Positions 10,154 to 21,005 of a DNA stretch of 64,000 nucleotides are shown here, piece after piece; within the stretch, counting starts at the first letter, position 1, and every line of letters starts with the position of its first letter. Where the stretch lies: assembly GCA_027579435.1 (NCBI GenBank), contig JANBPK010000924.1, positions 62,001 to 126,000 on the forward strand, given 5' to 3'. The stretch comes from Candolleomyces eurysporus (Eukaryota; Basidiomycota; Agaricomycetes; Agaricales; Psathyrellaceae). A program made the translations under genes and the position numbers. The notes beneath the pieces were generated by a model, which saw only the letters and a program-made list of their open reading frames with translations, ran no database searches and was not told the origin of the DNA.

Positions 10154-11937
10154 TTACGCACCCAGTTCGTTCCCAGTTCCATTCACTCCACCTTCGTCGT
10201 CATACTGATCAACACACAACACAACTACCCACGTCCTCTTATAATAATTCAACCCCACGATCCTCACTTGCTTCACCCAGTTAGTGGATGAGTCTGGTCC
10301 AGGGTTCCATTCGTTTAGAGCGGGAGGTACGACGCCTTTCGACTTCGTAGCTGAGGAGGAACGTCTGGAGGTAGAAGCGGCGGAGATCGATTCGAGGGTT
10401 TTGATGTGCTCAACGTAAGAATTAGCATACCAGGGCGGGATGTCGGGCGGCGGAGTCGGGGTAGTGGGGCGACGGCGGCGGGGTGTAGAGGCTGGCTGTG
10501 AGTCGTAGGAGGAAAGAGTTAGTTCGATCAGCTTTTGTGTGGAAGGAGAGAAGACGGTGAGTAGATATGGGTAGAAAGATGTACAACCTTGGATTTCGCA
10601 TTCACAAAAAATGCACACAACTTCGTACACACAACCTTCGCCACTTCGGCCCTCGTAATCGGAGCTCCTTTATCTGTATAACAGTTGATCCCTTCTTTCT
10701 TGGTTGTATCTCCCGGCCACTAAACACACGAGCAGAAGCGAAAAGTGAGTTCGACGNAAAAATATACAAAAAAAAAAACACTTNAGGAAAGGGTCTGGAG
10801 GCCCAGAAGGAGGGATCAAGAAGCTCAGACAAACTCAACACTCGTCGACTCACCTCGAACAAAACCCAAGTATACTTCCACCCCCATTCCCAAAACACCT
10901 TATCCTCTCCACGATCCACTTTCACTCGGTCCTTCGCGACATCCCTGATATACGGAGCTGGCTTTCCTCCATCGTAAGTGAAGTTGATGGAGCGTACGGT
11001 AGGGCGGCCGGTATACTCCGGGCGACGGGGTACGTAGAGGACTTTGTTTGAGGGTACGCGTCCGTGAGGGGCAGAGACGGTGGAGGTCGCGGAGGTCGTG
11101 GCGATTGCGTTGAAGGGAGTGACATTGGTAGTTGTGGTCAAGAAAGGTGGAGGCGGAGGCGAAGGTGGAGGAGGAGGAGGGAACATTAACCCCTGTGGAG
11201 ATACAGCTTGCTGGCTATAGTACATCCAATCCAACAGAGTCTGCGGAGTCGGTATAATCGGCGCTGGAGTCGTAGCCGCGGCACTTGACCCCTCTCTCGC
11301 CTCTCTCGAAGGTCCCTCCGATGTGGGTAAGCTGAGATCCAGCAAATGCACCTCTCCAGGCGCGAGCAAACATAGATTCCTGTCCTTTTTTTCTTCCAGC
11401 TCTTTCTGGCGCCACTCCGACTCAATCGCTAGTTCCCGTTCACGTTCTTCGCGNTTTTTTGGGAGTCATTCTGCCACCTCGACGTCTCTGAAACGAGAGA
11501 CACGATCCGTGATGATTAGTTAGTCGACGTTCATAAGTCAAAGTATGAGAAGACGAAGTATGCGAAGAGTCGAAGAGTGTAACGGAGAGAACGGGAAAAA
11601 AAAAACGGAAACTAACCACGTTCTTCTTCCATTCCTGCGTAGCAAAAGTACAACAGGAGCTAGAGCTGATCTCCGGGTTTTCAACCGCAATCGTATAGGC
11701 GTGGTAGTGGTTCGTGTTGTTTATGGCGGCGTAGGGGCGAAGTGACATCGTCATTCCCATTTCTGGGTCTCCGGGTGCAGCTGATGGTATAAATGCTGCT
11801 CCTGCTGTGTCCCGGACAGCTGGAGTGTTCGAAGAAGTGGAGTTTGAGTTGGAGGTGGTGTAAACGGATGTTGTCGTGGGACTCGAAGCGTTGGAGCTGG
11901 TATGGCCCAGCATCGTGGTACTCTGGAAGCGAACCAC
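10154..11937 (-). CDS. Uncharacterised agaric protein, 487 residues
   Basis: Four exons: 11617-11937, 10854-11487, 10588-10719 and 10154-10531. After the Ser/Thr-rich start, exon 2 becomes continuous when the N at 11454 is removed: MTPKKREERERELAIESEW, a charged helix, then a Pro-rich linker (PPPPPPSPPPPPF) and a folded part from RPTVRSINFTYDGGKPAPYI through YTWVLFEWPGDTTKK and APITRAEVAKVVCTKL. The block of W-P-G followed by P-I-T-R-A-x-[VL]-A is, as I remember it, shared by many Agaricomycete hypothetical proteins. No enzyme or localisation motif is seen. The C-terminal 125 residues are Pro/Ser-rich and then W/K/Y-rich. Intron 1 contains another possible donor, so the joint at 11617 is less certain. 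It is read away from eIF2A. Confidence 0.6.
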
Positions 11938-13056
11938 AGGCTATCAGGATACACAGCAAGATTGGATGGACGTAGACGAAGGAGGAGCGGTTGGGCAAAG
12001 GTTTGAGAATGGGGGAGAACCGAAGGGACAGAGAGAGGTGGTGGCTCGAAAGATAGATGATCACCGATGATCTCTATATGTTGTTCTTGTTGTACTGTAT
12101 GATGGTGATCATGGATAGCGGCACAATCATCATGTGCCTGCAACGCGGCGGGTCATGCACATACCAAGTGATCAAAAGAAAAACCCGTTCTGTGATTAGA
12201 TGGGCAAGAGCGTCCCGGTGGTGAAAGGTGAATCCGAATCTAAATAGTGGCGTTGGGCCTGGTGGTGGTAATTCGACATCAAGTATACACGTAAACGTAA
12301 TGAGGGTGCGTTTTTGAAAGGGTGTGACGAACGATAAGACCCAGTGTCAAGGGACTCGGGTGCCCTGGTCCACCGTGACCCACTGTGGCGCATTCTACCG
12401 ACAACCTTATCCGAGGATTCGTCGTGAGGGTCTACCACTTGTTCCAAGCGTGGCCAGGTACCACCCTCAGAGCGAATGACGGTCCCTGACAAGGTCCTTA
12501 TATTGAACTGCAGCCGACAGAGGCGGAATACAAGCAGAAAAACAAACGCGGAGGTCAACAACTGAGCCCTTTTTTCAAATTTCAATAAAAATTTTCGGGT
12601 AACGAATGAACGAAGGGGATTTCGAGGGTTGCCTCGAGGATCGGGAGTTTTGTGCAGAACTCCGGACTCATGAGATCCATGCGAGATGGGCGATATTATC
12701 GTGTCACAGAACACGACCAGGGTCATGCGAGGGGGGTATTTGGTGGCGTCAAGGGCGTTCCCCGAGAGCGTTTCAAATGCTGCCAATGTGACGATAAGGA
12801 ATGGACGGTATGAACTGGAATGGAATGGAGGCGAGATCAGATTCAAAGCTCATTGCCATAGCCTTGCAGACTAAACACAGCCAAATGGCTGAGTCATCGA
12901 AGCTGTGCAAATGATGAGCTTGAGCGGTGTGGTCGATCATCTGTGCCAAATCTTCGTCTCTCCACCTCATCCCAACGCTCCCGCCCTCCCCCTGAGTCTC
13001 TGAAGCATTAGCTTGCTTCAAGTGGTACGCACAGCAGCAAATCAAAACAACGCAAC
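11938..13056. promoter_or_regulatory. Divergent upstream region of the unknown gene and eIF2A
   Basis: About 1.1 kb between two start codons. Minus-strand reading frames at 11751-12143 and 12196-12846 have no recognisable features and I leave them out. No TATA-like box stands out in front of eIF2A. Confidence 0.4.
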
Positions 13057-15460
13057 ATGGCAGCTCAGTATTCTCAGCAATACGCATGTAAGTTTTTGCA
13101 TTGATATTTTTGTATCGATGGCTCGTGGACTTGCTGGATGCCAACGATCCCCACAGTCCGTGCACAAAAGTCCCTAGGCCTCGTCTCAGGGTCACCCGAC
13201 TACGCAGCCGTTCCTGGCTTCGAATCTCCCGACGTGGCTGCACGGACCTATGTCTACAGCGCCGATGGAAGGCTTTATGCCTATGCTTTGTCGACTGTGT
13301 GAGCAAGTTGACTATATCTCTCTGTTTACATACTGACTGGTCTCCCAGAGTGCGAATCTTCCAGGCCGAGGGCGCCCAGCTGCTCCAGGAGCTCACCCTT
13401 CCCAACATTGTTGAGCTGGACTTCTCGCCTCGTGGAACCTACCTGTCCACCTGGGAAAGGCACACCAAACTCGAAGACGGCTCCCAACACAAAAATCTCC
13501 GCGTCTTCTCCGTCTCTACCGGCGAAGAACTCATCTCCTTCACCCAAAAGGCTCAAGACGGCTGGCAGATCCAGTACACCATCTCCGAATCACACGCCAT
13601 TCGGCTCGTCTCCTCCGAGGTGCAGGTGTTCAGGCCGTCGGAATGGAGCAAGGGGATCGTGGACAAGCTCAAGGTGGAGGGTGCGACCAGCGTGGCCCTG
13701 AGTCCCGGGTTGAATCCCAGCGTTGCGGTTTTCGTTGCTGAGAAGAAGGGTGCTCCGGCATCCATCAAAGTCTACGGCCTGCTCACCCTCACCGGCGCCC
13801 CGACTTGCCAGAAGACTTTCTTCAAAGCCGACCGCGCCCAGATCAAATGGAACACGCTCGGCACCCAGGTCCTCTTGCTTACCCAAACCGAGGTTGATAA
13901 CTCGAACAAGAGTTACTACGGAGAGACGGGATTGTACCTGTTGAGTGCTGCGGGGAACTTTGATTGCAGGGTCACGTTGGACAAGGAGGGTCCGATCCAT
14001 GATTTTGCGTGGAGTCCGAACTCTAAGGAGTTTGGAGTCGTTTATGGGTGTGCGTATCCTTCTTTCTTCCATCCATCTCCCTCACAATCACCGCTTCTGC
14101 GCCTCTTCGATGTGATGATTGAGTACTGACGAACTCTCCTTGGCCAACAGACATGCCCGCCAAGACCATGCTGTTTGACCAACGCGTTCGGTCCCTGCAC
14201 GACTTCGGTCCGGGCCCACACAACTTCATCTCATTCAACCCTCAGGGCCGGCTCATCCTCATCGCAGGCTTTGGTAACCTTGCAGGCAAGATGACTTTAT
14301 ACGACCGCCGAACTCTCACCAAAGCCTCCTCGATCGACGCTCCCAACACTTCTCATTGCGAATGGAGTCCTGATGGCCGGTTCATCATGACTGCTACTCT
14401 CAGTCCTAGATTGCGAGTCGATAACGGGATCAAAGTATGGCACTGCTCCGGCCCCCTCGTACACGTCCAGTTGACGGAGGAGCTGTACCAAACCAGTTGG
14501 AAACCCGCAAACGTCGACTCTGTACCTCAATTCCCACCGCAGTTGCCCCCGGCCCCAACCCCTTCAGATAGCGTCGCTGCATACGAGGCGACTCAACAAA
14601 AGAAATCTGCAGCTGCGGGGACGATAGGTGGTGGTGAGAAGAAGGTTGGGGCGTATAGGCCTCCGGGCGCGAGAGGGTTGGCCACGCCTGCCATCTTCAA
14701 GCGGGAAGACGAGGGCGGGCTCCCAACTTCGTATGGAGGGAGTAGCAACCCGGGCAGCGGAGCCAATACGCCTACGAGGTATCGAGGGGGTACGCCTGTG
14801 CCCGGGGCGCCTGGGTATGGGCCGAACGGGAGTCATCAGGGGCAGGGGCAGGGACAGAGGAGGCACGTTCCCGGGGCACCGCCTCCCTCAAACGGGAATA
14901 ACAACAATAATGGACAGGGTGGGGAGGGAGCGAAGAAGAAGAGGAAGCCCAAGAAGGATGGGGCTCCTGCTTCGGCCAGCGCGCCTGCTGAAGGAGAAGA
15001 GGCGGACGCTGCACCTGCCCCTCAATCGAAGAGAGCAGGGAAGAAGAACGCGAATGCTAATGCCAATGCCACAGCAGGTGGGAGTGGGAGTGTGACTCCT
15101 GTCGCTGGTGGTTCTTCGTCGCCGTTCCCGATCGTCGAGGACGCTGGAGCCGATGTGGGAGATTCGGGTGTTCCGCCCACGCCTGGTGTGGATGGGTTGG
15201 ACGCGGCTGCGAAGAAGGCTAGGAATTTGAATAAGAAGGTTCGTTTCATCCCCTTTTCTATTGTTCCTTTCGTGTTCACTTCTTTTCTCTATCATCAACG
15301 TGGTCATCTGCTAACTCACTCTCCCTTCGTACAGCTCAAAGCCATCGAAGAGCTCAAAGAAAAACAAAAGAGGGGCGAGCGCTTAGAGGCTACGCAGCTC
15401 AGGAAGATCGAGGGCGAGGCGGAGATTAGGAAGGAGTTGGCTGGGTTGCAGGTTGCTTAG
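13057..15460 (+). CDS. eIF2A: Eukaryotic translation initiation factor 2A
   Basis: Exons 13057-13087, 13157-13298, 13349-14049, 14151-15238 and 15335-15460 give 695 residues in one frame. The first splice joins YAFRAQKSLGLVSG, typical of the eIF2A N-terminus. The body is the family's WD-like beta-propeller: VRIFQAEGAQLLQELTLPNI, FSPRGTYLSTWERH, APTCQKTFFKADRAQIKWN, FAWSPNSKEFGVVYGYMP, FDLGPGPHNFISFNPQGRL-type blocks, then HCEWSPDGRF. After it comes a low-complexity Gly/Asn/Ala/Lys linker (GERKVGAYRPPGARG-like signature, then KKKRKPKKD) and a C-terminal helix KAIEELKEKQKRGERLEATQLRKIE. eIF2A delivers initiator tRNA in non-canonical initiation. It sits in the single-copy centre of the inverted duplication and is a good anchor for synteny. 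Confidence 0.95.
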
Positions 15461-15832
15461 AGCTATCATACCTCTACCTCTGAATCCTCCTTCGACGCCC
15501 GGTTGTCGATGCGTGCCGTGTTCGGTTTGTCCAGTCGTGTTTGATGTGCCCTGCCCTCAGTCTGTTGTTTGTCGCATAGACGTACACGTACTACCGACCG
15601 CTATCATCCCACTCGCCTACTCACCCACTTGTTATATATTTAATTACTCATGACGACGACGACGACGATATGATTTTAATGACCCATTATTAGAGGCAAT
15701 TTTCCCCCCCCGTTTTTCACTTCTTTTCCTTCGTTTCAATTTTTCGTTTTCTTGGGATTTATGTTGCTAGGGAAGTAGATGTTTTCACTGTATGTACCAC
15801 ATAATTAACAGTGTGTGCGGAGGTTGCTTTCA
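15461..15832. other. 3' region of eIF2A with a GAC run
   Basis: About 370 bp without a gene. A short GAC trinucleotide run lies at about 15652-15668, followed by AT-rich sequence with ATATTTAATTA before it (15637), probably the 3' UTR and polyadenylation region. Confidence 0.45.
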
Positions 15833-16594
15833 CTAGCTACATCGTATTAGCATGAGACGCGGCGGGGATCGTTCCGCGACCTTGGACTCTGCGGTGACCG
15901 TGTTCGTAAAGCGATACGGTCGCTTCCAGCCTCTGAGACCGACTTCAAACTCAGTAAGCAACTTTCTCGGTGCCCCAACCCCGGTTTGATTCCTAGGTCC
16001 CATTTTGTAGACACCAGGAGGAGAATAGAGACATTTCAGGAGTGCGATTCGGTTCGAATGGTTGGCCACTCGGTCGTCGTTGAAGTCAGTTCGGAGATAC
16101 AGGATTCCGCCGAGCCGAACATCGTCTTCGCAACTTTGGACACCGTACCCGTGAATTTAATGGTTGAGTAGTAAGGTCGACTTCACGAATGTTGTAGTTG
16201 TCGAGTCCGGGAGTGTCAATCAAATTGTACTAGATCTTGAAGGTCGTTTGAGCTCATAAAAACGAGGGTCCTAGTCCTTCACCCGGGGGGAGGTTCCATA
16301 GTGTTCGGATCCAAAGTCAGACTCTCGTTTTCAGATGCTGAATTAGAATTTTGCCCGGTGGGAAGGTTGACGGAGTGTAGTAAAGTTGCCCTGCTCAGCT
16401 TTGAGGCTTACGAACCTCATATGAGATTCGTACGTGGCTTTCCCCAAGTCCTGTTCGTCCGAGAATTCTTCAGACAACGCCTCAGCGTATCAACTACAAA
16501 TACGCAAGTCGACGAGGTCTGATTCAACGCTCGCAGGATGAGTATGGCATCGGACCAACATCGTCTTTGCTGCTGAGGTTGAAGAACCAGCCAT
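15833..16594 (-). pseudogene. GTPase pseudogene (third copy, mirrored)
   Basis: The reverse strand aligns with GTPases 1 and 2 from the start codon region (ATG at 16594-16592) to the C-terminal part. The damage is visible. The first splice donor GT has become GC. The P-loop reads ILGRTGLGES, so the essential lysine is glutamate. A one-base loss just before the G3 motif (LIDTPGLDNY) shifts the frame. The remaining GGILYLRTD and NHSNRIALLKCL blocks and an ACAAAATGGGAC relic of TKWD are still readable in changing frames. It is read divergently from GNAT C, as GTPase 1 is from GNAT B. Confidence 0.8.
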
Positions 16595-17041
16595 CCAAGT
16601 CGGATGTGACGTAAACTGGAGGATTGCCGAAGATGCAGAAACGACTGTCGAAAGTGACAAGGAACGCTAGGATTTGGGGTTGATCGAGATTGTATTGCGC
16701 GGCCTTCGTTCTATTTGATTGGCCTCAGGGCTCGCTTCAATTCAGGAGTGGAATATTATTGTCCGCCATGTTGGATAGGTGAACCCAAAACTCTACAAAT
16801 GTATTATTTGTACGGAGTTAGAGACACATGTATACCTCGTGCCTTCGATGGCCCTGAACATAAAGGGACTTGTGTGCGGATTGGAATTACATCGGCCGAC
16901 GGCGGTGATGCTTCGACACTGACACCCAACGCTGAGAACTTGCGAAAATATAAGTAATGACCGTATGCTTCTGATCTCCCGACGGATACCCCTCCTCTCA
17001 CGAACTCGCCCTCTCCCTTCTCCCCTGGCTTTGGTATAGGG
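16595..17041. promoter_or_regulatory. Divergent upstream region of GNAT C and the GTPase pseudogene
   Basis: About 450 bp. The reverse strand at about 16830-16890 keeps the AGGGCCxxxGAAGGCACGAGGTA block found at 6791 and 8350, showing that the shared upstream region was copied with the genes. The GATA-like element there has decayed to CCAATCCGCACAC. Confidence 0.45.
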
Positions 17042-18205
17042 ATGGCGAATCCTCCAACGTCGATTGCCCTTGATCCTAAACTGAAGAGTTTTGCTGATAC
17101 TAATCCAGAGGACCTTGAGCTATTCAAGCTACGAGAAAAGATCAACGTTGACAAGTGTACCATCCGTATCCGACCTTTCCAGCCAGAAGATGCAGAGCAG
17201 GTTAGAGAGCTGTTTTGGGTAGGGTTAACCGTTGGCCGTGAGTAGTCACTGTCTGTCTCTCTACCGCGCGCTAGAACGGTCACGGTCACATTTGATTCCA
17301 TAGCCCCCTCAGCCAGAGGAGCAGCACTTCGGGGAAGCTTCATGCGTCCAAATTCCATCATTCTTTACTCCCTCTTTCTCTTTGGACTCTACCTCGCGAT
17401 CATTTCTTCACCTCCGAGCCCTCCCCACTACGCCGCAATTCTCAACCTTCCATTTGAATCTGTTTCGATTGAAGACATTGCAGGAAGCCTTTCCTGCCGA
17501 CGCCTCATTGGAATGTTCCTCTCAATCGTGAGCATCGCGCTGTTCATTGCGCATAGATATCACCTCGGCAAAGCCTTCAGGGACCTCGCTAGCTTTGAGT
17601 TGAACTGCCCTGATCTGATGAATATTGCGCAACATTATGGCGTTTCTCACATCCTCGATGAAAAGGACGGGATAGAGGGACAAAAATTCGACTCCCGGGC
17701 AAGGTATACGGGTGGTACAGGAGGAAAATCATCTGCGTGTGGGTTCTGGGTTGCAGAGCTCCTCGCACCAGACGACGGGAAGCCGACTGGATTTATCGTT
17801 GGGTCCGTTGGGTTGGGTGAGTGCATCGAAGAATCTCACCGTTCGTCGCATATATTTACGCTTCTTTTGCATTTTATAGATAACACAGCTGTCCCGAACG
17901 ATCCTACGACTGCCCAACTGAGACGTATGTCCGTCCACCCCTCACTCCAACGCCGGGGTATCGGCCGTCGACTCATTTCCCAAGCACTCTCCCATGCCTC
18001 TCTTTTGCATCCTGATGGTCTCAGAATCAAAGCCGTTGAGCTCGTAACAACCGGATTTCAGCCTTCAGCGGTAGGGATCTACGAAAGCTTCGGGTGGAAG
18101 AGGGTGAAGACGGATCTAGGTGCACCCGGGAGGTGGTGGTTGGATTGGTATTGTGTGCATTACAGAGTTGAGTTGGGGAACGGGCATTATGACCGAGTTG
18201 CGTAA
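17042..18205 (+). CDS. GNAT C: Camello/NAT8-like membrane acetyltransferase
   Basis: Exons 17042-17237, 17304-17816 and 17880-18205 give 344 residues, uninterrupted. CTIRIRPFQPEDAEQVRELF starts the GNAT fold. RPNSIILYSLFLFGLYLAII and LIGMFLSIVSIALFIAHRY are two membrane segments. GFWVAELLAPDDGKPTGFIV leads to the core, HPSLQRRGIGRRLISQAL is the acetyl-CoA binding motif A, and SAVGIYESFGWKRV is the motif B region. It ends in YDRVA like all close copies. Intron positions and phases (1 and 1) equal those of GNAT B and D. Function as a membrane-bound N-acetyltransferase is inferred from the family; no substrate is suggested by the context. Confidence 0.9.
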
Positions 18206-18861
18206 GCTGTTTGTGGGCTTAGTATATTAGTATACGAATGCCCTGATGAAAGTTTGATCATTGCAGCGGGGACACAGACTTTTATGAAGTTGGAGGGTCG
18301 CCCGGTCCTAAAATTCTCGGCAGTTAACCTGCATCGGCTCTTCGCAAAATCCTCGGCAATCAGTTGCAGGTTAGCGGGCCGGTGTTCATTCAATATCAGG
18401 GTAAACCTTTGACTTCAAGTTCTCATTGTTCAGAAAATTGACCTCGAAGATTCCCTCAGTTGAGTCAATGTGACATCCATCGTAGAGCGGTAGAGTACGC
18501 CCTAATTCGATACCAAAGGGCTGAACGACATTCAGTCCACCGCAGGTTTATAAAAGTCCGAATTCTGTAGAATCCCGGGTACAATAATTAGCACTGCTCT
18601 CTCTTGATCCTCCCTGACCGGTGAGGAACACTTGATTCCAACATGAAGTGGGCTCCGTATGGGCCGGCGATCCTGACTACAGTACTGGGCACTAATAGAA
18701 CCTCGTGCACAGATAAGAATCATGTCAGTGTCATGTACTCTGTGCTACTGCGATATAAATAAGTGCGATCACGACGTCCTGAACAGCATAGTTGATCCTT
18801 CTTCGATCCCTCCGGAGACTCTCATCTAAGGTTTTCAACCTCCTTCAAACCCCTAGCACAG
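18206..18861. other. Intergenic region ending in a duplicated promoter
   Basis: About 650 bp. The last part (about 18690-18861) is a tandem copy of the GNAT D promoter (19060-19230): both have GTGCACAGATAAG-like sites (18705, 19074), GCGATATAAA TATA boxes (18751, 19118) and the CTTTCAACCTC-type leader. Confidence 0.6.
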
Positions 18862-18978
18862 ATGAAGAGACCTCAAAGGTATCGCACCGGCATCGTGACT
18901 TTCAATCTCCAACCCAAGGGTCTTCTCAACCGAGACCCATCTCTTGAGGAATCCTCGCTAACGCGATCTCCCCTCTAG
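18862..18978 (+). pseudogene. Truncated 5' copy of a GNAT gene
   Basis: A 38-codon frame starts MKRPQRYRTGIVTFNLQPKG and continues LLNRDPSLEE before a stop at 18976-18978. It matches the first residues of GNAT D (STGIVTFNLEPKSLVDRDPEE) and then ends; the sequence behind it goes directly into a second copy of the promoter. It is a remnant of an unequal tandem duplication and lacks all catalytic parts. It could still be transcribed because its promoter copy has a TATA box. Confidence 0.75.
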
Positions 18979-19113
18979 CATATAGTAGCTTGTTCCACAG
19001 CAAGTGAACGTGCGTATGGGCGGGCGATCCGATGTTACGATGACTCACAGCCCCAGGCGCTTACCGATACTAATGCACAGATAAGAAGCACATCAACATC
19101 GTGATGCACTCTG

Positions 19114-19130
19114 CGCTACCGCGATATAAA
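19114..19130 (+). promoter_or_regulatory. TATA box of GNAT D
   Basis: GATATAAAAG at about 19119-19128 lies roughly 105 bp before the start codon, preceded by TGCACAGATAAG at 19074-19085. The same pair is repeated at 18705-18755 before the truncated copy. Confidence 0.5.
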
Positions 19131-19230
19131 AGTGCGAGCACTGAGCCCTTAGCAGCACAAGTGATCCCTCGTCTATTCCCTCAGAGACTTTCCACTCAAC
19201 CTTTTCAGCCTCTTTCAACCTCCGGCAGAG

Positions 19231-20430
19231 ATGTCAAGTCCTCCAAGTTCTTCCACTGGAATCGTGACCTTCAATCTCGAACCCAAGAGTCTTGTCGACC
19301 GTGACCCTGAGGAGCTTGAGGCATTCCAGCTCCCATACAAGATAGACTTGAAAAAATGTGCCATCCGTATTCGACCTTTCCAGCCACAGGACGGGGACCA
19401 GGTTCGAGAGCTATTTTGGATTGGAATTGCTGTTGGACGTGAGTGCACTGCCGTGGCGCTTGAAGCACAGCTAACCTAGCTATTTTCATCTTCCACACTG
19501 TCGTGGCTGTACCCTTGATATCCAACAGCCTCATCAGCGCGTGCAGCAGCCCTCAGAGGAAGCTTTACACGTCCGAACTCCATCGTCCTGTATTTGCTCT
19601 TCCTTCTCGGACTCTACGTCGCTATCATTAGTTCTCCTCCCCCTCCGCCGCGTTACGCTGCCATTCCCAATCTTCTAATCAATCTTGTTCCGGACGATGT
19701 TGTCCAACTCTTCTTCTACCGACGACTCCTCGGAATCGTGCTCTCGCTTGCCAGCGTCGCGCTTTTTGTCGTGCATAGATACCACCTCGGCAAGATTTTC
19801 AGGGATCATGCTAACCCGAAGAGGTCTCCTGATCTAATGGATATTGGGGGACACTACGGGCTGTCTACCACCCAAGACGAGAACCACGGGACAAAAGAAG
19901 AGAAATTCGACCCTCAGGATAAGAATGAATACGGTGTAAAGGAGACAGGCAAAGACGCATGTGGGTTTTGGGTTGCAGAACTTCTCGCGCCGACCGATGG
20001 TGAGTCAACGGGTTACGTCGTTGGGTGCGTTGGGATTGGTAAGGGCATCAAAATATTTCACCGTCCTTCGATGATGAATTGAATAAATTTACTCGTCTTA
20101 GATAACACGGTCATCCCAAACGATCCAACGATTGCAGAATTGCGGCGCATGGCTGTACACCCCTCCCTTCAACGGCGGGGTATAGGCCGTCGAATTGTAT
20201 CCCAAGCGCTGTCTCATGCTTCTCTCTTGCATCCAGACGGCCTCAGAATCAAGACCGTTACACTCCGAACGACGGGATACCAAGCTTCGGCGGTGGGCCT
20301 TTACGAAAGCTTTGGGTGGAAGAGGGTTAAGACGGATTGGGGCGCATCTGGGGGCAGGTGGTGGCTGGATTGGTATTGTGTGCACTACAAACTAGAGTTA
20401 GGGGAGAGGTTCTATGATAGAGTCGCATGA
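19231..20430 (+). CDS. GNAT D: Camello/NAT8-like membrane acetyltransferase
   Basis: Exons 19231-19438, 19529-20038 and 20102-20430 give 348 residues. N-terminal GNAT strand: CAIRIRPFQPQDGDQVRELF (residues 43-62). Membrane segments: about 87-104 (SIVLYLLFLLGLYVAII) and about 138-158 (LLGIVLSLASVALFVVHRY). Core: GFWVAELLAPTDGESTGYVV, then HPSLQRRGIGRRIVSQAL, then SAVGLYESFGWKRV. It is the intact mirror copy of GNAT A and shows what the broken T run there should read (LFVVHRYHLG). The start at 19231 is preceded by a TATA box and fits the paralogs. Confidence 0.9.
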
Positions 20431-20640
20431 GTAGGATCAATCGAGAATATTCCGGGATAGTAGCTTTACAACGGTCAATACACTATGTATGAAACCTCGA
20501 GAAATATCAGGTCTAAGGGGCACGCTGGGTGGAGTTGGGGAAGAGGTTCTATGATAGGGTTGCGTGAGTAGGACCAACTGAGAATAGTTTGAAATTAGTA
20601 GCTTTATCGTGTTCAATACGCTATGTATGGCACGAATATT
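20391..20640 (+). repeat. Tandem repeat of the GNAT D 3' end
   Basis: The last codons and 3' flank (about 20396-20490, with AGGTTCTATGATAGAGT and CAATACACTATGTATG) recur at about 20531-20632 (AGGTTCTATGATAGGGT, CAATACGCTATGTATG). The left arm of the big inverted duplication has only one copy (3290-3400), so this doubled later. Confidence 0.6.
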
Positions 20641-21005
20641 AAAAATCGATCTTGGTATTATATCTTGTCGGTGTTTGTCGAGGTATTGCTAAGTGTGCTA
20701 GTGCGTGAGTATATGCTCGATTTTTCGGGACATTGGGTCCCCAAATTGGGAGATGTGCTTGGAAAGACGAATTTCGGTACATCTTGTGTCATTCCGATAG
20801 AAAGTTCGGGAACATGAATGATTTGGATGATGTCGCCCTGCGCGGTGCTAACCTTGAGATAGAAATATGATATTTTATCCTTGGGGAAGACGTGAAGAAG
20901 GCGGCGCTGATGTAGCTTCGCCACATGCCACTACCAATCGGAGTCATCGGTAATAGCCAGCGGCCTCGGGCGACTTTGGGAGCTTGGAATGACATTTCTC
21001 ACCAC

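Noticed and set aside
12196..12846. 216-codon minus-strand frame upstream of eIF2A
   Set aside because: No domain, no codon pattern like its neighbours; likely chance.
13590..14072. Long antisense frames inside eIF2A, and similar frames opposite the lectins (for example 1594-2085, 28446-28940)
   Set aside because: They are mirror images of strongly coding GC-rich exons and have no features of their own.
15646..15670. Possible CRISPR-like or tandem repeat from the GAC run
   Set aside because: A simple trinucleotide run without spacers; CRISPR arrays are not expected in a fungal nucleus and none is present.
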